Assembly (NCBI GenBank): GCA_949294185.1
Contig: CASFGA010000006.1
Location: 1 to 64,000 of the forward strand
Direction of reading: 5' to 3'
Origin: an uncultured Bacteroides sp.
GTDB taxonomy: Bacteria; Bacteroidota; Bacteroidia; Bacteroidales; Bacteroidaceae
DNA length: 64,000 nucleotides
Positions 1 to 7,987 of this stretch are shown one piece after another. The translations under genes were made by a program, and so were the position numbers. Position 1 is the first letter of the stretch. Each line of letters starts with the position of its first letter. The notes beneath the pieces are model-generated. The model was not told the DNA's origin, searched no databases, and saw nothing but the letters and a program-made list of their open reading frames with translations.

Positions 1-1624
<1,624 letters not shown>

Positions 1625-2023
1625 TTACCGGGCGATATCCTTTCCGTGCTCCTTCCAGTCCTCGAATCCCTTGTCCAGATTGTATACCTTGAATCCTTTT
1701 TTCGAGAGGATGCGTGCTGCATTCCGGCTGCGCCGGCCGCTTTTGCAGTATACGGCCACCGGCTCTTCCTTGTCCAGCACCTCATCGGCATTGGCGGAAA
1801 AGTTTTCGTCCAATACATTTATATTATAGCTTCCCGGTATGTGTCCGTCGGAATATTCCGCAACGGTGCGCACATCAACGCACTGGACATTTTCATCTTC
1901 GATCAGACGCTCGAATTCATCGGAGGAAAGATTCTTGAAGTCGTCTTTAGACTTGTCGCTGCATGCGAACAGCAGAAAGGCGAATGCGCATACAAAAAGT
2001 GTAAAGTAAAGGGTCTTTATCAT
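1625..2023 (-). CDS. Rhodanese-like domain lipoprotein
   Basis: The protein has 132 residues. Residues 1-20 form a lipoprotein signal ending in the lipobox LLFAC (Cys21), so it should be anchored in the periplasm or outer membrane. Residues about 32-130 form one rhodanese domain with CVDVRTVAEYSDGHIPGS and the active-site loop CKSGRR (Cys93), which normally carries the persulfide. The family transfers sulfur to acceptors such as cyanide or thiols. The substrate here cannot be read from sequence. It lies 12 bases downstream of the NigD-like gene, so the two are probably co-transcribed with the acyltransferase gene upstream. Confidence 0.9.
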   Translation of the reverse strand: MIKTLYFTLFVCAFAFLLFACSDKSKDDFKNLSSDEFERLIEDENVQCVDVRTVAEYSDGHIPGSYNINVLDENFSANADEVLDKEEPVAVYCKSGRRSRNAARILSKKGFKVYNLDKGFEDWKEHGKDIAR

Positions 2024-2035
2024 ATTATCGGAGTT

Positions 2036-2683
2036 TTAATAGGCAAATGTATAGGAAACCACTCCTTCGTCGTAGGTGTTTATCTGCAAGACGACGGTGT
2101 CGCCCTTGCGGAGTTCGTGTCTGTACGGCCAGAGCGGGATGGAGAGACAGACTTCGCGGGTGAAGGCTTCGCTGTCGCCCTTGCGGTCGTGATAGAGGGT
2201 CAGGGCAAGCGTGCGCGTTCCCCCGCTCTCCGTGATGCCGTAGTCTATGAAATGGAAGGCGTGGCTTCCTTCCTTCACTAAGGGGAGAAGTATCAGGTTG
2301 ATGTATTCGCCCGACTGCCATACGCTCCGCACGTTGACCGGGTCGGTCTTTATCCCGTTCTGAAAGCTCCAGTCAGGCAGCGGACGCATCGCCAGAATCA
2401 GTTCGGCGGAGTAGAGGAATGCTTCATCGCTGCCGTCGATAGGCTGATAGACGGAAACTGTACGGTATACGGAGTCGGGAACCAGGCCGTCCAGTCCTTC
2501 GCGCGGCTGTATGGTATAGACTTTCCCCTTGTCCGTAACCAGCTGCGACAGGGTGCCCGCCTCGTTTGTCTGCCCGTCGATGAATTCTGTCACCACGTTC
2601 GGATAGACATACTCGTCGTCCTGACACGCCGCGACAGCAATCAGACAGACCGGCAACAGCAGCAAAAAGACTTTCCGCATCAT
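2036..2683 (-). CDS. NigD-like lipoprotein
   Basis: The protein has 215 residues with a signal ending in IAVAAC (Cys20), so it is a predicted lipoprotein. The body (DDEYVYPNVVTEFIDGQTNE, later DKGKVYTIQPREGLDGLVPD) resembles NigD-like proteins of Bacteroidota, whose biochemical role is not established. The sequence is rich in beta-strand-like segments and has no catalytic motif that I recognise. Its ATG overlaps the stop of the acyltransferase gene by four bases (ATGA), which indicates translational coupling and one operon with that gene and the rhodanese gene. Confidence 0.75.
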   Translation of the reverse strand: MMRKVFLLLLPVCLIAVAACQDDEYVYPNVVTEFIDGQTNEAGTLSQLVTDKGKVYTIQPREGLDGLVPDSVYRTVSVYQPIDGSDEAFLYSAELILAMRPLPDWSFQNGIKTDPVNVRSVWQSGEYINLILLPLVKEGSHAFHFIDYGITESGGTRTLALTLYHDRKGDSEAFTREVCLSIPLWPYRHELRKGDTVVLQINTYDEGVVSYTFAY

Positions 2684-3843
2684 GCTTCCGTGGCTTTCTG
2701 ATGGTTGATGACCGGATTGGCATACATGGTCAGCATCCGTTCGCGCAAGAAAGCTTCGTCTTTGTTCTCGATGTCAATCAGGTCCAGCTTCTTCTGGATG
2801 TAGGCTTCGAAGCGGGCTTTGTCTTCCGGCGTATAGCGGGAAGCGAAGCGGGCGGCGCCTTTCAGCAGGTCGCAAGCCACATAGTTGCCCGGATAAAGGC
2901 GGTAGCTGCGGTGGATATGCCGGTCTATCAGCTGCGACACCTGAGTGAACAGTTCGGTTTTCGGCAGATGTCGGAGCGACTCCAGTTCCTTGTCGATGCA
3001 TTCCGAGGCCTGGAAGTGGATATGCCCCTTGTAGCCGAAGATGCCCGTCTGCATGTTGAGCAGGTCGTCCTGCTGACTTTTCTTGTATCCCTCGATGTCC
3101 CGTTTCATTTGCATTTCCGCCGCCTTCAGATAGTCGCACGGATCGTATTCGTAGGACAGGGAAAGCGGGACGATGTGCAGTTCCTTCAGCCGGTCTGCCG
3201 GACTGTCTCCCGTTCCTCCCATGGCAAGCATCTTCAGCACGCTGTCCTGCGTGCGGTCGTCCGAGTCTTTGGCGCGTCCTTCCCGTTGGGCGATCCAGAC
3301 ATTCTCGCCCTTTTCGGCCACGGCGAAATGGATGTAGCGCGACAGGCGTGCGGAGGCCTCCAGCTTCTGCCGCATGGAAAGCGCACGCTGCACGATGAAC
3401 GACTTGTTTACCCGCACCAGCTTCTTGATCCACGGGTAGATAAGCAGGTTGTCGCCGATGGCAATCTCCACGGTGGTGGGGAATCCGTTGTCCAGGAGCC
3501 CTAACGAAAGAAGTCCCGGGTCGAGCACAATGTCGCGGTGGTTGGATATAAACGTATAGTGCTGCTGCTTGTCCGTCAGGGCGGAAGCGTCCATTTCAAA
3601 TCCGTCGCTGTGATGACTGACGATGTCGTGCAGGAGTTTGTAGAAAAAGTTCTTCTGAACATCCAGATTGGTCTTGCACCGCGTCAGCTGGGCGGTGATG
3701 GCCTCCATCGGAACATCCGGCATGACGGTCGCGACGACGGCGCGGAAATCCGGGTCGGCAAGCAGCTCCTTGCACACTTGCGGCAGTTCTTCGGGAGAGT
3801 AGGGGCGTATTTCGTCAAATTCGGCAGGGATAGGCTTGTTCAT
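2680..3843 (-). CDS. 1-acyl-glycerol-3-phosphate/glycerol-3-phosphate acyltransferase-like protein
   Basis: The predicted membrane-associated acyltransferase of the PlsB/PlsC superfamily has 387 residues and probably works in phospholipid or lipid A-related acylation. The likely catalytic motif is SNHRDIVLDPGLL, a variant of the NHx4D box, followed by VEIAIGDNLLIYPWIKKLV and the FIVQR region expected for acceptor binding. REGRAKDSDDRTQ resembles the third motif (EGxR). The frame is open to 3897, but I chose the ATG at 3843 because the -7 box at 3870-3877 lies inside the longer frame, so the extra 18 residues would not be transcribed. It heads the operon with the NigD-like and rhodanese genes. 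Confidence 0.8.
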   Translation of the reverse strand: MNKPIPAEFDEIRPYSPEELPQVCKELLADPDFRAVVATVMPDVPMEAITAQLTRCKTNLDVQKNFFYKLLHDIVSHHSDGFEMDASALTDKQQHYTFISNHRDIVLDPGLLSLGLLDNGFPTTVEIAIGDNLLIYPWIKKLVRVNKSFIVQRALSMRQKLEASARLSRYIHFAVAEKGENVWIAQREGRAKDSDDRTQDSVLKMLAMGGTGDSPADRLKELHIVPLSLSYEYDPCDYLKAAEMQMKRDIEGYKKSQQDDLLNMQTGIFGYKGHIHFQASECIDKELESLRHLPKTELFTQVSQLIDRHIHRSYRLYPGNYVACDLLKGAARFASRYTPEDKARFEAYIQKKLDLIDIENKDEAFLRERMLTMYANPVINHQKATEA

Positions 3844-3869
3844 AGCTCGTTCTCGGTTTGGTGTTGCTG

Positions 3870-3897
3870 CAAATATACGAATTTTTTTCAGAAACAA
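3870..3897 (-). promoter_or_regulatory. Promoter of the acyltransferase operon
   Basis: On the minus strand TTG (3895-3897) is followed after 17 bases by TATATTTG (3870-3877), the -33/-7 pattern of Bacteroidota promoters. The spacer is slightly short of the usual 19-21. It decides the start codon of the downstream gene and overlaps the 3' end of ddl. Confidence 0.6.
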
Positions 3898-4862
3898 TCC
3901 TCTATGATGTCCGTCATTACATCTTTCATGTCAAGCCCCGCGGCGCGCACCTGCTGCGGGATAAAGCTTGTGGCGGTCATGCCCGGCGTGGTGTTCATCT
4001 CGAGCAGGTTGATTTTTTCTCCTTCGGTAATGATGTAGTCCACGCGCACCAGTCCTTTGCATCCCAGTATATCGTAGATGGCCGATGTGAGTTTCTGCAC
4101 GCGGTCTGTCAGTTCGGGGCTGAGGCGCGCGGGAGTAATCTCGGTTGCCTCGCCGTTATATTTGGCGTCAAAGTCGAAAAACTCGTTTTGGCTCACCACT
4201 TCGGTGATGGGGAGCACCACCGCCTTGTGTTTGGTCTTGTAGCATCCCTCGGCCAGCTCGATGCCGTCCATGAAAGCCTCTATCATCACATCGTCCGACT
4301 CCTCGAAAGCCTTCTGCAGGGCGGGCTGGATCTGCTCTCTGGCCTTTACCTTCGTCACGCCGAAGCTTGAGCCGCTGGCGTTGGGCTTGATGAAGCAGGG
4401 CAGCCCGATTTTCTCCATCACGTCTTCATCGCTGATGCCGTGACGCTTGTTTACCAGCATCGACTCGGCCACACGCACGCCGAATCCCTTCAGATACTGG
4501 TTGAGGGTGAACTTGCTGAAGGTAAGTGCCGATACCAACACATCGCAAGTGGAGTAGGGAATGCCCATCAGCTCGAAATACCCTTGCAATATTCCGTTTT
4601 CGCCCGGTGTTCCGTGAACGGTGATATAGGCAAAATCCGGTTTTATCCTGATGCCGTTTTCCGTAAAGCTGAAGTCGTTCTTGTCTACCGCCGTGCGCGT
4701 GCCGTCGGGCAATAGGGCCTCCCAGTCTTTGCCGGTCAGTTCCACAATGTAGGTCTGATACTTTTCCGGGTCGATGAAGGAACGGATTCCTTCGGCGCTC
4801 TTCATCGAAACGCCGTGTTCCGATGAGTCGCCTCCTGCTACTATGGCAATGATGCGTTTCAT
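3888..4862 (-). CDS. ddl: D-alanine--D-alanine ligase
   Basis: This cytoplasmic ATP-grasp enzyme joins two D-Ala molecules for the peptidoglycan pentapeptide. It has 324 residues, normal for Ddl. Diagnostic stretches are IVAGGDSSEHGVSMKSAEGI at the N terminus, YITVHGTPGENGILQGYFEL, PCFIKPNASGSSFGVTKV (ATP-grasp phosphate loop), VRVDYIITEGEKINLLEMNT and TPGMTATSFIPQQVRAAG at the C terminus. The ATG at 4862 overlaps the rluD stop by four bases (ATGA), so PASTA protein, rluD and ddl form one operon. A longer open frame runs upstream to 5543, but it lies in the wrong frame inside rluD and has no family similarity. Confidence 0.97.
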   Translation of the reverse strand: MKRIIAIVAGGDSSEHGVSMKSAEGIRSFIDPEKYQTYIVELTGKDWEALLPDGTRTAVDKNDFSFTENGIRIKPDFAYITVHGTPGENGILQGYFELMGIPYSTCDVLVSALTFSKFTLNQYLKGFGVRVAESMLVNKRHGISDEDVMEKIGLPCFIKPNASGSSFGVTKVKAREQIQPALQKAFEESDDVMIEAFMDGIELAEGCYKTKHKAVVLPITEVVSQNEFFDFDAKYNGEATEITPARLSPELTDRVQKLTSAIYDILGCKGLVRVDYIITEGEKINLLEMNTTPGMTATSFIPQQVRAAGLDMKDVMTDIIEDCF

Positions 4863-5926
4863 GATTCTTCTCTGTTGCTTATATACGCTCTCCATTTCTC
4901 CACGAGGCGGGTCATGTCGTCGGGCAGCGGGGAGGAAAAAAACATTTCCTCGCCTGTGCGGGGATGTTTGAAGCCCAATGTCCGGGCATGGAGTGCCTGG
5001 CGCGGACAGATGTCGAAGCAGTTGTTTACGAATTGTCTGTATTTGCTGAAGTGAGTCCCCTTCAATATCTCGTGACCGCCGTAGCGTTCGTCGTTGAAGA
5101 GGGTGTGTCCGATGTATTTCATGTGGACGCGTATCTGGTGGGTACGTCCGGTCTCGAGCACGCACCTGACGAGCGTCACGTATCCCAGCCGCTCCATCAC
5201 CTGATAGTGGGTCACGGCGTGCTTTCCCTGCGTGGGGTCTGCCATTACGGCCATCTGCATGCGGTCTTTGGGATTGCGCCCGATGTTTCCGGTGACGGTT
5301 CCCTCGTCGTTTTCCATATTGCCCCACACCAGGGCGTTGTATTCCCGCCGGGTGGTCTTGTTGTAGAACTGGAGGCCGAGACTTGTCTTCGCGTCGGGTG
5401 TCTTGGCGATGACGAGCAGTCCGGAAGTGTCTTTGTCGATGCGGTGTACCAGTCCCACCTGCGGATCGTTGGGGTCGTAGCTCGGCACGTCGCGCAGATG
5501 CCAGGCGATGGCATTGACCAGCGTGCCGGTATAGTTGCCGCATCCGGGGTGTACCACCAGACCGGCGGGTTTGTTCACCACCATCAGGTCGTCGTCTTCA
5601 TACACGATGTCCAGCGGAATGTCTTCGGGAATGATGTCGTTCTCATAGCGCGGGCGGTCCATCATCACGGTGAGCACATCGAGCGGCTTTATCTTGTAGC
5701 TGCTTTTCACGGGCACGCCGTTGGCCATCACGAAGCCCGCGTCGGCGGCCGCCTGTATGCGGTTGCGCGATGCGTTCACCATGCGCTCGGCCAGATACTT
5801 GTCGATGCGCACGGGCGACTGCCCGCGGTCCACCGTCACGCGGAAGTGCTCGTAAAGTCCCGCTTCTCCCGCCGGTTCGAGGTCGTCCAGCGTTTCGTCC
5901 AGTTCGTCGGAATAGTTTTCTGTCAT
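4859..5926 (-). CDS. rluD: RluA/RluD-family 23S rRNA pseudouridine synthase
   Basis: The protein has 355 residues. An N-terminal acidic tail is followed by an S4 RNA-binding domain (VRIDKYLAERMVNASRNRIQ, about residues 33-95) and the catalytic domain with the motif HRIDKDTSGLLV, whose Asp is the nucleophile in this family. VVNKPAGLVVHPGCGNYTGT and GRTHQIRVHMKYIGH are also standard RluA/D stretches. The family isomerises uridines in 23S rRNA, and RluD targets the helix 69 loop. The assignment to RluD rather than RluA/C rests on the S4 domain and operon context. I chose the ATG at 5926 (MTENYSDELDE). The frame is open upstream to 6040 but overlaps the PASTA gene there. Confidence 0.9.
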   Translation of the reverse strand: MTENYSDELDETLDDLEPAGEAGLYEHFRVTVDRGQSPVRIDKYLAERMVNASRNRIQAAADAGFVMANGVPVKSSYKIKPLDVLTVMMDRPRYENDIIPEDIPLDIVYEDDDLMVVNKPAGLVVHPGCGNYTGTLVNAIAWHLRDVPSYDPNDPQVGLVHRIDKDTSGLLVIAKTPDAKTSLGLQFYNKTTRREYNALVWGNMENDEGTVTGNIGRNPKDRMQMAVMADPTQGKHAVTHYQVMERLGYVTLVRCVLETGRTHQIRVHMKYIGHTLFNDERYGGHEILKGTHFSKYRQFVNNCFDICPRQALHARTLGFKHPRTGEEMFFSSPLPDDMTRLVEKWRAYISNREES

Positions 5927-5936
5927 GGATGCAAGA

Positions 5937-6587
5937 TTAAAACCACGAGTCGTCCACCTCCGGACGGTCGCTGACGGCCGGAAGCGAGTCGGGATGAATG
6001 AATGTGGAGTCGGCGGCAAGCGAGTCGCGCAGCGCCACACTGCCGATGCAGAGCGTGAGCAAAGCCTCGTTGGGCACGCGGTCGCCCACCGTTAGCGAGT
6101 CGCCCCGGTATTTTATGCCGTATACCCAGTCTTGTTCGCCGGGCACGATTTCAGGCTCTGTCAGGCGGAAGCCCATCGCCTTGAGCTTGGCTTCGGCCTG
6201 GCGGAACGAGCTGTTGTCTACCAGGTCGGGCAGCCGCACGAGGGGAACACTGGTGGTGGTGACGGTGAGATAGACCATCCGTCCCTCTTTCACCCGTGCG
6301 CCGGGAGCGGGCTTCTGTTCCAAAACGATTCCGTTCAGCGCGCCCTTCACATATACCGAGTCGGTCACTGTCCCTTTCAGCTGTTGCTCTTCGAGCATTC
6401 TCTGCGCCTGCGCCACGTTTTTATCTGTCACGTCGGGCACGGTATGCGCTTCTCCGTGGTGGGTGTAGGCATCCAGCCACAGCAGCGTGCCCCATGCCGC
6501 GCCGATTATCACGACAACCATTGCGGCGATGTTCAGCCAGAAGAAGCGGTTCTTCTTGATGGAAAAAAATTCTCTTAGTGTTATCAT
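5937..6587 (-). CDS. PASTA domain membrane protein
   Basis: The protein has 216 residues. A short cytoplasmic N terminus (MITLREFFSIKKNRFFW) is followed by one membrane helix (about 17-38) and two periplasmic PASTA domains (about 46-111 and 112-183), each opening with a VPD/LPD-type turn (HTVPDVTDKN, VRLPDLVDNS). PASTA domains bind cell-wall fragments in other bacteria. This protein has no kinase or penicillin-binding domain, so it is a stand-alone PASTA protein. It is the first gene of the PASTA-rluD-ddl unit, only 10 bases before rluD, and the link to ddl fits a cell-wall role. The -7 box just upstream supports the start at 6587. Confidence 0.88.
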   Translation of the reverse strand: MITLREFFSIKKNRFFWLNIAAMVVVIIGAAWGTLLWLDAYTHHGEAHTVPDVTDKNVAQAQRMLEEQQLKGTVTDSVYVKGALNGIVLEQKPAPGARVKEGRMVYLTVTTTSVPLVRLPDLVDNSSFRQAEAKLKAMGFRLTEPEIVPGEQDWVYGIKYRGDSLTVGDRVPNEALLTLCIGSVALRDSLAADSTFIHPDSLPAVSDRPEVDDSWF

Positions 6588-6625
6588 CTTTTTTTGTTCC
6601 GTATGAAATGGAAATATCTCGGCGG

Positions 6626-6633
6626 CAAAGATA
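6626..6633 (-). promoter_or_regulatory. -7 box of the PASTA-rluD-ddl operon
   Basis: The minus strand reads TATCTTTG, a full TAnnTTTG match, 39 bases before the PASTA protein start. A TTG is present upstream but only 14 bases away, so the -33 element is doubtful. Confidence 0.6.
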
Positions 6634-6697
6634 TAACTTTTTATGCACAATCGCTCATACTTCCGCAGAAGATTCCGCCTTGTCCGCGGGATGCCGG

Positions 6698-6740
6698 AAA
6701 AAACAAGGCCTGCAAGCGGAGGTTTCCGCTTACAGGCCTT
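6698..6740 (-). terminator. Rho-independent terminator after the short protein gene
   Basis: AAGGCCTGCAAGCGGA (6705-6720) pairs with TCCGCTTACAGGCCTT (6725-6740) with a small internal mismatch and a 4-base loop. On the minus strand the stem is followed by a U-run (complement of 6698-6703). It closes the PqqD-like/short protein transcript. Confidence 0.85.
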
Positions 6741-6791
6741 ACATTATTTAGGCTGAAAAGATAATTTTGATTTTCTTTCTGAAATCTTGAC

Positions 6792-7214
6792 TTATGAATG
6801 GTTCGGACGGGCGAAATTTGTTTTGAATACTGTTCCCTTATGATTCCATGTTCTGCCGTCAGATGCGGTGGTAGTCCAATAGATAATATCATCTGGCTGT
6901 ACGGTGGAAATCTTTCTTATACTGCTGAAACCTGAATCCCAATATATAGTACACGTTAAATCTCCTAATCCATCTGTCCCTGTTTCTATCATTCTGTCGG
7001 CAATACCGTCATCGTCATCATCGTAAATTACTTGGTTTCCGGGATTTCCACAATGTGCCGCATCGTGTGTAACACCTCTCTGATAATCTCCTTGCCGTAT
7101 TTCATAGGCATTTGCCCAGTCAGTATCACATCTTACTCCCCAGCAAGCCGCGATATATTCATCGGGAACAAATTTCTCAATAGTCGTTTGAGGTCTAATC
7201 CATTTTTGTTTCAT
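6792..7214 (-). CDS. Short Cys-containing protein with leader-like N terminus, partner of a PqqD-like protein
   Basis: The protein has 140 residues. The first 25 or so (MKQKWIRPQTTIEKFVPDEY, then IAACWG) look like the leader of many short Bacteroidota proteins found beside PqqD-like genes. This is a family impression that I cannot check here. The remainder has three more Cys (VRCDTD, AHCGNP, LTCTIY), a DDDDDG run and many Gly/Thr/Asp. There is no signal peptide, no membrane helix and no catalytic motif. The start overlaps the end of the PqqD-like gene by 20 bases, so translation is probably coupled, and a strong terminator follows. It could be a substrate of a peptide-modifying or export system. 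The function is not known. Confidence 0.75.
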   Translation of the reverse strand: MKQKWIRPQTTIEKFVPDEYIAACWGVRCDTDWANAYEIRQGDYQRGVTHDAAHCGNPGNQVIYDDDDDGIADRMIETGTDGLGDLTCTIYWDSGFSSIRKISTVQPDDIIYWTTTASDGRTWNHKGTVFKTNFARPNHS

Positions 7215-7626
7215 AGTTTTCTTCCTCCCTGATAAAATTTATTGATACATAATCTTTTACGAAGCTCCGGATTTCCCGCTCCATGCAGCCGTCTTCATCC
7301 TCGTATTCCTCTTGCGCGCGGGCCAGTACCTGCGGGATGGTGCGCGGCGTCTGGAATTGCTCCCAAAGGAACTGCACGGTGGAATTGATGTCTATCAGCC
7401 CGTTCATTGTGATTTCCTTGCCTACGGGCACCAGTATGGCCTCGTCGCACATCTTCCGCATCAGCACATCGGGGGTCGCCCGATATACCTTGCCATACTC
7501 CACCCGCTTGCTCCGCTCCATGTAGCGGGCAAATTCCTCGTCCGTCAACGCGGCAGCCTGCCGGTTGGTCAGTCCTCCCAGATTCGGGAACGAGTACATC
7601 TGCGGTTTTCTGTACGACAATTTCAT
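7195..7626 (-). CDS. PqqD-like (RiPP recognition element) protein
   Basis: The protein has 143 residues. After a basic start (MKLSYRKPQMYSFPNLGG) the segment from about residue 58 (DEAILVPVGKEITMNGLIDI) to 128 (REIRSFVKDYVSINFI) follows the PqqD pattern: beta-hairpin, then NSTVQFLWEQFQTPRTIPQV, then helices with MEREIRSFVKDYV. PqqD folds bind leader peptides and present them to maturases. No radical SAM, cyclodehydratase or other maturase gene is adjacent. I chose the ATG at 7626. The frame extends to 7677 but those residues look non-coding. The adjoining short protein is the obvious candidate partner. Confidence 0.75.
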   Translation of the reverse strand: MKLSYRKPQMYSFPNLGGLTNRQAAALTDEEFARYMERSKRVEYGKVYRATPDVLMRKMCDEAILVPVGKEITMNGLIDINSTVQFLWEQFQTPRTIPQVLARAQEEYEDEDGCMEREIRSFVKDYVSINFIREEENYETKMD

Positions 7627-7987
7627 GGCTGCGTGTTTTTCTTTCCTCTTCTTGCCCGTCTGAAAAACATCCGGCAAGGCAGGATGCAGGAAAAGTCCTT
7701 TACTGTTTAAAGGTTGTTTGTCGATGCAAAAATAGAGAAAACTTATACAAAGAACACGTTTTAAGTGTTAAAATCGAAGAAGAAAGGATAACTTTTTCTG
7801 ATTGCCGGTCAATTTTCCGGTTTTGACCGTACCGGCGCAGTTTCCGGCCGCGGGGATAACCGGTTTCTGCCCTGACAAGAATTCCGGCAGGCCGTAGGCT
7901 TTCGGCCTGAGAAACGCAAGAGCCGGACTGTTTCGCCAACAGCCCGGCCCCGCATCAAACATCCAATAAAAAATCAGAGACTGTCCG
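7627..7987. other. Intergenic region with two palindromes downstream of glnN
   Basis: There is no gene apart from the PqqD-unit promoter. Hairpin 1 pairs GCCGGACTGTT (7922-7932) with AACAGCCCGGC (7938-7948), with one mismatch and a 5-base loop. Hairpin 2 pairs GCCGGTCAA (7804-7812) with TTGACCG then ACCGGC (7823-7836), with a 2-base bulge. Hairpin 1 lies 40 bases after the glnN stop and probably ends that transcript, although no U-run follows. Confidence 0.55.
7727..7734 (-). promoter_or_regulatory. -7 box of the PqqD-like operon
   Basis: The minus strand reads TATTTTTG, a full TAnnTTTG match, about 100 bases before the PqqD-like start. The transcript would have a long 5' leader of about 90 bases. 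No good -33 element is seen. Confidence 0.55.

Noticed and set aside
3844..3897. 18-residue N-terminal extension of the acyltransferase
   Set aside because: The -7 box lies inside it, so it would not be transcribed, and the residues do not look like the family.
4964..5974. Long plus-strand open frame (336 codons) opposite rluD
   Set aside because: It mirrors a well-identified gene with full family motifs. Long antisense frames are common in this GC-rich coding DNA and this one has no recognisable domain.
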